Of a stretch of DNA of 64,000 nt, positions 45,817 to 57,800 are shown one piece after another. A program made the position numbers and the translations under genes. This DNA comes from Periplaneta americana (lineage: Eukaryota > Arthropoda > Insecta > Blattodea > Blattidae), in contig NC_091121.1 of NCBI RefSeq assembly GCF_040183065.1, forward strand, positions 62,900,287-62,964,286, read 5' to 3'. Each line of letters begins with the position of its first letter. Positions within the stretch are counted from its first letter, which is position 1. The notes under the pieces are model-generated. The model was not told where the DNA came from. It was given only the letters and a program-made list of their open reading frames with translations, and searched no databases.

Positions 45817-48800
45817 TTCTTGCATTATCGTGATTGTGTTCTCCGTTTATAATAATTACATTTACATCCAATAACACTATCAGATGTGGCAAAAACAAAA
45901 TCACTCCTGTGTGGAGGGGGGGGGGGGAAACATTTACCTACAACATTTATATTACATTTTAAAGCAAGTTTTGTAATTGTACTATGGAGAGGTTAGTTAA
46001 ACACTGCAAAGTTTTGAAATGATAAACATCTATGATGTTACTACACAGTTTATCACTGTAACAAGAACTAATGTCTAACGCTCGGCTTATACCGTTCGAG
46101 GATTTATCGCTCGTGACAATTTTACCCATCATGCATGTGCACTACCTATCGGATTGTGCTGTGAACTACTTTTCCCTCGAGCAAAAAGTCCGATGCAGAC
46201 CTCTGGTTTGATACTCTAGATAAATAGATTAAATTTTCATACCCTCAAGCTTAACTTGAATATTTCGAATACTAATTATTTCCTATAAGAGTATATTGTA
46301 TAAAAGAGAAAATTTGAAGATATAGGCAAACGACGAACTAATCCATGTGTTTTAACATAGTGTAGCTAGCTGTTATAACAGCAGTCGGTTTCCCATCAAA
46401 TGAACTGGAATTCGATCCTCATGTGGTTTGCACAACGTCGGGTCTTGAACTAATTGTACGCCCATTTATTTTCATTATAACTGAAGCAGCAGTAGCAGCA
46501 GCAGTAACTCAGCAAATATGATATAGGCGTATAGAAGTAAAAAAACAAGGACAGCAATAAGAAAGAAAGAACAGGTAGATAGAAAGAGATAAAAAATAAC
46601 AAAAGAGGAAGGAAGAAGTGCGTTTCATATTCATTTTCGACCTTCCAGCCACCAAAAATGTAAACATACTCATTTTATCAACAGACGTAAACTGCTGCTC
46701 TAGAAATAGACTCTGGCTTTACAGGGATGCGTCTACTTGTCTTTGACATCAGACGAAGTGCCATTGAGGTTTCTAGGTCTTCGCGTCACGTCCAAAACTT
46801 AGAGTAGGACATCTCGTCTTATTCATAAAATTAAATATGAAAAGTTACTGGCATTGTACGTAAATGTTACCTTATACGTTTTAATATGTACACTCTATCT
46901 CGAAGTTAATTGTATTACATGAAAACTCCCAATTATGGAGCTGAGAAATGTAATAATTAGGGCTAAGAATTGTATGCCGTTACATTGCGCTCCATGCGCC
47001 TCTGACTTTAGGTATCAGTACGTAATTTTATTGCGTTGGGGTGGGGGATTTCAGTGTGTTTGTTCAGCAGTGAACTTCAGTTGATCGGTTACATTACGAC
47101 CGAATACTGCTATTCGTAACAGGCAACATTCAACGTCTTGTAAAGCAGAATAATAGCAAGATGCCGAGGACGAAATTTGTGACTTAATTTTAAATGCGAA
47201 AATTTGTAATAATGATACGGATTTTGAGATAAATAATGGCAGTGTAAAATATTTAAAATATGCCCCCATTGTTTCTGCAGAAGTCGAAGTTTCTCTAGAT
47301 ATAAGGCTGTTTTTTCTAGCAACAGGCAATCATTCTCCTTTGAAAATTTGAAAATGTGGTTTGTTATTCACTGCAACAATATATTAAATGAAAAATTATG
47401 TAAAACAAACCGTAATATACTATCATATTAACATAGTGAAATATAATATTATATTAGGTGTATGTTCTACAGACAGAAAATAACATGTAGTCAATGATAT
47501 TGTGACGAAACTGAATAGTTGAACACGAAATAGGGAAAAATGTAGCAAATAAGATGAAACAATACTAGATAAACATTATGGATATTTAGCTCTATGTAAT
47601 AGTAATATACGTTACAAGAGCGGTATGTAGACGTTTTCATGGTCGAGGAAAAGATTGAAAAAGCGAAACGTAGTTGAGCTTTTTTAATTTCCGAGAACAT
47701 GAAAACAAACATACCAGACGGCAACTTCGGAAAACCAAAATATCTTTCTTCAACATTGTTGCTATAAAATGTTTTCTGTGTTTACTATACTCTAGCAGGC
47801 CGTGATATACGTCTGTCTTTTTTTCCCCCAGTCTATAAATGCGAACTTAAACGGTAAGGTTATGTAATGATTTATTTTTCATTTTAATATTTTAACAATA
47901 TTATTTATATAACATATTGCAGTAATAACATCCGCATCTGGAATCTTGTTGATTTTTTCACGGCTTCCTTAATGTTACTTGTATCAGGAATGCAATAAGT
48001 TTCGTGGAGCAGTAGACTTTACTTAATTTTTGCGAATATTTAAAAACAATAATTAACATTGCAATTTAGGTGAAATTGCAGTGGTAAGTTTCCAATTTAT
48101 AATTATTACTATGTTAAACGTCTCTAAAAATAATATGTTAAAAGCCTAAAGCAGTAAAATGAATGTCGCGCTTAAGCGGTAAGAAGAGGGAAATTGTTAT
48201 GTGTGTTACGTTGGGAATTCTGAATGTGGTATTTCACACTTACCGCGTATTGGTTCTGTGCGGAAAACAAGCAAATACGCACGATCTCGCACAAAATTTG
48301 TGACAGTTTCAAATGAGGAAATTTATTAATAATGATACAGATTTTGAGATCGATAATGCTTGTGTAAAATATTTGAAATATGTTCTCACTGTTTCTGCAG
48401 AAGTGGAATGAAGGTTTTCTAGATGTAAGGCTGTTTTTTCTAGCAACATGTAATCAATCATTCTCCTTCGAAAATTTGAAAATGTAGTTTATTATTCACT
48501 GCAACAATACATGAAATGAAAATTATGTAAAACAAAAACGTAATACATCATTATATTAACATAGTAAAATAATAAGGCTGATAATTGTCAGTGTTATATT
48601 AGGTGTATTTTCTACAGACAGAAAATAAAATGTCTTTAAAATAATGCAATTTTTCTTTAACAAAGAAAATTATGTCTTTAAATTTTTCTTTAGCAGATAA
48701 TTGTGTTTCGAAGTCAAAGGAGTGGCATTTCAACCACCAAAATGCTAAGGACTAACATAATGTACTGTGATGATAAGCATCAATTCAAACGAACGAAAGA

Positions 48801-51800
48801 CACTACGTTAACTCACCCAACTCTGAAACATACTCAAAGTCAAAGGCGCACGAAGCGCACTAGTAGTAGCCTATAACGGCATATAGCCTATTTCTCAGGC
48901 CTAGTAATAATATTCGATGACTGAATGGGGGTTTTGTGTGCATATATGTGTATGTAAGTATAAAGTGGTTCGACGAATGTTCATCCGTACGTAGACCATG
49001 CAGGCAGGATCATTATGCGCACGGGGTCGTACAACTCCCAGGAGTAAGCGATAAGTTTAGTGAGTGACTGTTCGGGCGATTTCTCAGCTTCGGAGATTCG
49101 GGAGACAGACAGACAGAGGGACAGACAGACAGAGTAAGGTTCCTAACGGTCACCAGATAACAAAGACCACTCTCGAATGTGACATTTGATAATTAACTAT
49201 CCCTGTTTAATTTGAGATCATTGTTTCTCTCAGTGCACTCATTATTATTCTATTCAACTAAAATGTAAAAATGAAGCTTGGCGGAGTCAGTTTAGTACCC
49301 ATGCTGAGTCTAAAGTTTGGGAGGGTGAGTTTGGAACACATATATTCCAATCTAAAAGACGCTGTTTTTCGTTCCAGAAACAATGTCACGGAATTACGTT
49401 CGTAAATTGGGTCCAAGAGTCTATCGAAACTACACAAGAGTGATTATCCAAGATGTTCTAGATCAAATAAAGGGAAAGGAAATCAGTTTCCGTGAGGGTT
49501 CTGAAAGGCTGTATCGGTAGTGTTTTATCAGTGTTCTATCTGTTTGTGGCCTTCCCATAATTTAAGGTGAAAACGAACTAGGCGATACAAATTTATATTC
49601 TCTTTACCTATTTGTTTACAGGTACGAAATTCCATTCAGCACGTTAATTCTTGAAATGGAAAAGAGTAGGATTCAGACGCAATGAAAAATAGTGCAGTGA
49701 GGACCAGTTTCACCTCAGAAGAGGAAAGAAACTTTTTGTAAAGGACTGATAATGTTAAAAGAAGAGGCGAGGTTATATAGGTTTTCACCTAGAAGATTTC
49801 TTCTTTTTCAGGAGTTTGTACCTACTAAGTGATAAATAAAGATTGTTCTCTGTTTTGATGTTGTTTCTATTATTTTTGGTGACTTTTATAGAGAAAATGG
49901 TAAATTAATAAATTCGTTGCCAAATATTAAAAAAAAATGTTCTTTTTGTACCAAAAATTGATCTTGTATCTCTTGAGAATCGGAAGAAATGTTTCTGATG
50001 GAGGTGAGAATAGTACCAAGTCTCTGCCTATGCTTTTTCATAGGAAAACCAGTTTGTACTAAATTGGCCCCACTAGATGGGGCAATATTAGTACAGACAA
50101 AACAGATTGCAATCATTGTATTCTACGTAGAGCCCTCCAAAAGAGCTTAAATTCATCATTAGGATTGAAGCTTTAAAGGTAAAATCAAATCGGGCTGAGA
50201 TAAAACAGTCTTCTGCAGGCATACAAATGTGTCAAAAGTGTACTAAACTGACCCCATTTGATGGTACTAGTTTTCACTAGCGCATGGTAAAGGCCTTACG
50301 CCATCCTGAACACGAGATTGAGATTTTCTCATTTCGTAGATAATGTTAGCTCTCACAATCTTCATTGAAAACGGGGACAGAATGGAACGAAACTATCCAA
50401 TTTTTGAATTAAGATGATTATTGATTACGTATGAGCAAATGAATATGTCATGACATGACATGGTTAACTCTGTGACTCTGATAAGGGTACAGTTGACTAT
50501 GATAGAGACGATTACTGGGTGAAGGACACGGATGAAATTATGTAATGCTGGGTCAGAGTCATTGTGTGGGAACTCAAGAAGCCAAACAGTAGAAGTAGAT
50601 AGAGGAGAAATATGCTTGCGTCTGGGTATGGGCTGATTGGTCGCCGAGTATTTAAGTCAGAAATTATCAAAATTGAGTTAGTAGTGCCATCGTATTCTAT
50701 ATTAATCTGACAAATGGAGTAAGACCATAGTTCATAAAAACTATCAACAGAACGCATTAGAAATTTGAGCACAAAAATTATTTTCGTCTCCGCGTTTTCT
50801 GCCTGGTGGAGCAAGTCGGGTACCACTGATACATTTTAACAGTTAGCATACGCATTTATTCCATCACGTGTTTCAGCATCAGTAGAGGGAATTGTTACTA
50901 GAATTTCCAGTGTTTTTTAAAGTGTAAGGAACAAAATCCTTTTTCTCTCAGAACAAGGTTTTTTTGACTTACATCACTTGACGATCAAACAGGCCATAAG
51001 CTTATCTTACATGAGTGTGAGACGTCATAGAAAAATGGTTGAAAGACTCTTTAACAATCAGGTTTACTAATATCTGTCAGATTTTACTCACGAAATTCAA
51101 ATAAATGTCAGTTTCATAACGTTACAATAAAATTAGAGCAATTCTATCAATTTATATCAATAAATAACTGACGATCCGTTAGTTTGACAATCTCTCACTT
51201 CATGCACAAATTACTTAACAAGATTGTCCCGTTTTCTTCCATCATTCACCCGTCACTCTCAATTTCAGTATTCGTTATAATTGGATACTTAACAGTAGGA
51301 AGGTGCTAAGTGCCAAAATAAAAAAAAAAGTGATATTTCACTAGAATGGTGCAAGTTGCCAAGGGACATTACTTATCAACAGGGCTAGGTCCACAGAATA
51401 TTGTAGAGTGTTATTAAGACCACCGGAAGATGGCAGTGGTGCAGAGTTACCAGGGCTCTCTCATAAAAAGGTGCAATGTGCCATTAGTTTTCATTTCCCT
51501 CAGTTGTTTATTTGTCGTGTTAATAGTGAAGTTATGGCAAAAGACATGATTGATTAGCTACATACCGTGGTGTTTTCTACGTACAGGAAGATCAACATAG
51601 GTAAATCTTATACCTTTATACAACATAATACGTAGGTAATGTAGTGTTATGAATTACATAGAAACATAATGCATTATCTCTAGATGACACAGCTGATTTG
51701 TTTTAAACGTTTCAATTCCTAGTGTTAAAAATCAATAAAATGGAGGAAATATTATTAAAATGAGCACGTTTCTCTTTACTGTAAGTGGTATGAATATGCA

Positions 51801-54800
51801 GAATAAAATGCAGCGAACTGACTCCCGAGCAGAAAATAGCTTTATTTTCTGTTATGTGACCAAGATTAATCAACACTATCAACATGTCTGTTGGGTCTCT
51901 TTACTGTCATACCAGTACAACGACGTCAACATATAACTATGATAATCATAATGAAAATCGGCAATATTTAGTTCCAAGTGGTGAGGGTGATTTGCTGCCA
52001 GTCTTCAAAACCACTTTAATGGAAGTATTTGCAGAAATTAACAGATCTGTGGATAATAAATGGATCATAGTATCTACGAAATGTTGATGAGACTTAACAC
52101 CTTTCTTTGTCTCTCAGTGTGTTAATTTTAGTAGTATCATCAAACTATTGATGAAGATAGGTGAAAAGTTGTCGTAAGTATTATCAATTGAATTCTAAAA
52201 AAATATATTCTTAAAATTGTTCAAGATCAAAAGTTATTTATTAATAAAATACTGTTCATAAATTTGGCACTTTGCACCTTTCTACTGTTAAGTATCCAAT
52301 TACATTAGCATTTACAGAAACGGTGTCGGCGTGATGTATTATTGTGACTAGCTTACAGATGGCGTAGGCTTAAGACTGACGAGGAATAGTATGCTTGAGG
52401 TGGGGGAGAGAAAGGCGCTCTAGTAGGAATTCATCGAAACTTCAAGCATACAAGACTGAATCGACAGATGGCACTGCGTACACGAGTCACTATATCTACA
52501 AAGAAAGCTGCCGTTCGGGATTTTAACAAACATCACTAACAAGAGAAGTACTCGAGTTGTCAAAAAGAAATGTTTGATATTTCTATATCATTAGCAAGAA
52601 ATAATGACGTAGTTATCGAATCTAATAAGAAACATATGATTTTCCAGTGCGTTTAAGCAGAAGCGACCTTCACACGTCACGTTACATACGAAATAAATCA
52701 CAATATATAAGAATTCCCATTTGTTTACGTTTATGTGTTCGACATAGGACTCCAAACATCATTTGTAACAGTTGTCATAAGGTACACTCACATAAAAAAC
52801 TTATTTTTACTATGAAGCCAGTTGAATACTTCAATTTATCGACAGAGTCACTGCCCAGCGTGCGTCATAGAAGACTAGTCTACGCTACACCCGCTCTCTG
52901 GCCCAAATTTGAATGTCGGACTCGTGAAGCAGATGACCCAGCATTATCGAAGTCCTAGAATACCAAATAGCGCAACCTTTTCAACACATCTCCTCTATTG
53001 CCATCGCGAACGAGTTGCCTTTCCCAGCGATGAAATTGTCGCAAGCTACTTACGTATTTGAATTTAGCTTGAATTGTTGTCACTTTTTTAGGTCTTCCAT
53101 CTTTTTTTTTTTTCCTGAAAAAGCAACAATCTTTCATTTCATTTCATCAGTAATGGCGACAGTTGATCGAGCTTTCTTTTCCATCGAGGGCTCATATTCT
53201 GATTGGGACCATTCGCTTTCGTCTTCAACATATTTGGCAGTTTGTGAAGACTATTTTGTATCTATTGCTTTCTCGTTGTCTTCGTCGAATAGCTTTCCAA
53301 TGGAGTATTCGTTCATAAGACATAAGGTCAGAGAACTGTATTGCGTTCGAATCGCAAAACAAATTCGGCTTTGGATTCGGTTTGCGAGAGTGTGTTCATT
53401 GCCAGTCACCGTTACGAGGTTCCTGGTTGTTTGGACCATTTTCTGAACGATTATACTTGAATTGGCCTGATGTCTCACTATTGTAAAAAAAATTACATAG
53501 GATAATTGTATTAAAAAGTGCCGAAGTTGAAGTATAATTTCTGCATAAAGGCAGTAAAAAAAACAGAAGTTTCTTTTTAGATTTGATAATTACGTCATTA
53601 GCTCTTACTAATGATGTAGAAATATCCAATATCCAATATTTGATAATTACGTCATTAGCTCTTACTAATGATGTAGAAATATCCAATATTTCTTTCTGAC
53701 AGCTCGAGTCTTCCCTTGTAAGCAAAGAAGTTGTAAGGCATAACTCGTTATAACTTCTGTTATTGTTTGCTTTGTGTTATTGAATATGCTATGGCTTGAT
53801 AGAAATAAATAAGCTAATAGTCCTCTGAGAATCAATTTATTATTATGGAATAAGTTCCACAGAAGAGAAGGAAAATGTGTAATATAAAAGTTACTTGGCT
53901 GAAGGAAGTACAAATAGCGACAACAGCAAGAAATTTGAAGCCAGATCAGTGGATAGGTAGAAAGTAATGACGTTTTGTTTCTGGAAGACCGCGAGAGCTG
54001 TTGTGACACTGGAAATAATACAATAATACAATGTGTTTCATAAAGATTTTAGAGGTTACAAAACTCTATTGCATGTAAACTACTGAAGTTGTTTTTTTAC
54101 ATCTACAAATGTTCAAAGTACGTACCTGGCCGACACGGCACACATCCACACATTCTTGCCACACTCGCCTTAACATGGACCTGTCGTTAGTGTCAATCCC
54201 TGCGATGATACGATGCCTTAGGTGTGCGATATTAAGCGACATCGATGGAACGAATATCCTGTCTTTGATGTAACCCCATAAAAAGAAATCATACGGCGTG
54301 AGGTCCTGTGATCTTGAGGGCTATATCATTTTTAGATATACGTCCTAGCCAACGTCTTGGCAGCACTTTCCTTTGCACAGAAAATCTGTTTCTTTAAATT
54401 GTTTGTACCATGCACGAATTGAATTTTCACTAGGTGGGTTCTTTTCGAATTTTCTATGCAATGTACGTTGGGCAGTAATGACTGACCTACTGGTGTGAAA
54501 TTTTAAAACGCAGTACTATTTCTCCACACGCGCATTAAATGATTGTTGTGTTATAATGCTTAATGTCTTCTTTTGTAGGTTGTTTTGTAGCTCTGGCTGT
54601 CTATGAACAAAATGGCAATATTAGCAAAACCTCACCACAAGAGATTGATTTTAAGAGCTCTCTTAAAAAGAAAAGATAACCATTGCACAACAATAAGAAA
54701 TACGAGCTGCAGCTCAACAAAACAATGTGAGTGACGGCCTAACGACAGCGGTAGTGTAATACGAGCTTCAGCTGCAGCTGTACAAAACAAAACAACCTAG

Positions 54801-57800
54801 CGGCAGGAATGTGAACTCTAGGATTAACAAAACATAGAGTACATTCACTATGCACAAACTGTGCTCCTCGTTCGTTCTGGAGTGGTTTCATTAAAGTAAA
54901 TTTAATGGTTTACTTGCAATAAAGTTTCATAATCTCTCAAATCTTGATGAAAAAAAGTGTATATGACGCTTTCCTCACAACGCAAGCATAGCTGTATTTT
55001 CTGTTATACGCTTCCCTAAGTTACCGAAAAACAGGCATCCGTTTCTACGGTAGTAACTTTAGTTTCTAAAACCTTTTTAGCGGGAAAAGTGCTTATACTG
55101 TATAAAACTTAAAAATAAATAAAAGTGCATTTTACATAATGCCCCAAGAGATGTTCAAAGTGTCTTTTTTCTGCTTAAATACATTTTTGAAATCGCCATA
55201 AAGCGTTCTGAAATAGGCCTACTATCCACACCTGTGGAGTACGGTTAGCGCGTCTGGCCGCGAAAGCAAGTGGCCGGTTTCGATTCCTGGTCGGGGCAAG
55301 TTACCTGGTTGAGGTTTTTTCCGGGGTTTTCCCTCAACCCAATATGAGCAAATGCTGAGTAACTTTCGGTGCTGGACCCCGGATTTATTTCACCGGCATT
55401 ATCACCTTCATCTCATTCAGACGCTAAATAACCTAAGATGTTGATAAAGCTCGTAAAATAACCTACTAAAATAAATAAAAATAGGTCTACCTACTCGACT
55501 AATCTCTTCTTGCGAAATATTCGAAATGACTTGTCGAATATTTTCTTCCACTTTTTGCTTAACTTAAAACTACAAAAACTGGCTGTAATAGGCATATTTT
55601 ATTGTAAAACAATAAATAAGTAGCTTGCACTACATTACGCACGATGAATATGTTCTCAAGCAATTAGAAAAGGCACTCTAGCGATGAGTAGTGCCTTCAA
55701 TAAATTAAGCCTTGGTTTTTCTGAACCGACGCATGCGACGTGCGAGGTGCGAGGCCCACGTCGCACAAATCTGTACTACACGAGAGATAGTGAGTGGTTT
55801 CTATAAAGCCTTGGTTTCTCTGAACCGACGCATGCGACGTGCGAGATGCGAGGCCGCCGCTGCGAACCATCTTCGCAATGACGCTGCGAGGCTTGTGGTT
55901 TCTCAGGCTGCGAGATCGCGTGGATCAGTCGCTGAGCGCATGGTGGATCTCGTCACTTGTTTGCTAATGATGAAAGAGGAAGATAATGATGAAGAGGAAA
56001 TGATCCTGTATTCTTCTTGGTGAAGACAGTGATATCTTCAAGAATAGGAAAAGCGAGAGTGCTTACAATATTCTTGTAAGCCGCCATCTGATTGATAGTG
56101 AAACAAAATTTAAATTTATTTTGAAGTCTCAAGGGATCTCTTCTATAGAATGTTGTATTTAATTAACCCATTAAAGCCCAAATTATTTTTATTTAAAAAA
56201 CTAGAACAATGTATCTATTTCAAAAATTTAATCCATAAGATATCAAGAACATATTTTGTTTCTTCTGCTGTGCACCAAATAGTTGAATATCACCCTGTCT
56301 ATAAATAGACCTCTGGGTACTTATGATATCTGCGTATTCATTTGCAATAAAGTAAATATAATTTTTGTATATTTAATGTATTATAACCAGAAATATTTAC
56401 ACCAATATAAGTAAATTTATTTATGACGGTTTTAGTAATTAATACAACAATACAATGCTGCAGCAATAATGAAACACACTTATTTTAGTAATATCTGTCT
56501 TTACCAAGTGTGGTAAAGCTCAAAGCATCTTTGACAGAGCGTTACATCACACTTCTTGCGAAATGTTACTGGTCTCCATTTATACCATTCCATCCGGCAG
56601 TGTTTCTGAGAGGGTCGATTTGCCATGAAATGACCTCTATTATCAAACCTCATATCAAATTTCACTCCTCGAGGTGATGAAATAGGGCGCCTCATTCTCT
56701 TGCAATTCGAAAACATCTTGAGATATTGAACAGCCAAGTATCATCGGATTCTAAGTAGGTCCAGGGAGTCTTGTCCATGTATTTCTCTGTAGATAATCCA
56801 ACCATTTACTATATCCATAATAAACTTTCTGATCACTCTTTCCCACGGATTGAAGTGGCATATTTGCCTGCTAACCAGTTATCATGCTCCAATCAACCCA
56901 TGTACTTACTAGAGTTCTCTATGATTTGTGTTCCACACCTGTGGAGTAAAGGTTAGCGCGTCTGGCACGAAACCAGGTGGCCCAGATTCTATTCCCGGTC
57001 GGGGCAAGTTACCTGGTTAAGGTTTTTCCGGGGGTTTCCCTCAACCAAATATGAGCAAATGGTGGGTAACTTTCGGTGCTGAACCCCGGACTCATTTCAC
57101 CGGCATTATCACCTTCATTCAGACGCTAAATAACCATAATATATTGATAAAGAGCCGTAAAATAAACTAACCTACATCTTCCGGCTGCGAAACGAATCAC
57201 GTGAAAGGGCGTTGTAATATTTTCTATTTAGCTTTAATATTACTGTATGATAGCTCAGCACACGTCAGGGAGGTTTAAACTCGGTTGCTTGATGGGGACA
57301 TCTGAAAACTTCGACCTAGTTTAAACCTTCCTGAGGTATGAGTGCCGGTTTTTTTTACACATTTTTTACAGATTTACGCTTCCCTATGCTATTCTACTAC
57401 TAGATTCACGGTTATTTGCATCCAGTAGACACTATCTCCCTACTCCATCATCATCGTCATTATCATCACTATCTTCATCATTAATTATCTTGGATTAGGC
57501 CTTCTCGTCTGTTCCGCTTCAGACTGAACGCTGATTAAAAGCTGGTCTCTCCACAGCTTCCGACTTTTTGCCTGAAAATTTCGAGTATTTGAAAATATCC
57601 TCAGACTAGGGCATTAGTCCCTCAATGAGTGAGTTTTATGGTGGGACTGTTACCTTAAAACCTCTAAACCTGTTTGCTTTTCTGTCTAGTTATGACCTCA
57701 TAGCCAGAGGATTCCGGTTTGTAAGGAACGGACCCACGCTCTCATTCTCTCCCGTTTTCTATAACACTGAACAATAAGAATTTTGCTCCGACTTAAAACA

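Larger units (their letters stand above)
44725..46205. mobile_element. hAT-type non-autonomous element with nested insertions
   Basis: Ends CAGAGTGCTGCATTGGA and complement CAGAGGTCTGCATCGGAC. The 8-bp flanks are GTGTGATA (44717-44724) and GTTTGATA (46206-46213), one mismatch. Subterminal GCTCG and CTCGAG motifs occur on both sides. The interior contains an ATT tract, a tRNA-derived repeat and a TA tract (45272-45812) and no transposase. Confidence 0.8.

Noticed and set aside
47150..48636. Direct repeats as LTRs of a retrovirus-like element
   Set aside because: No TG/CA ends, primer-binding site, polypurine tract or gag/pol similarity between or inside the copies.
53015..53446. 143-codon open frame
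   Set aside because: No recognisable domain, low-complexity composition and no splice or repeat context. Chance length in this base composition is plausible.
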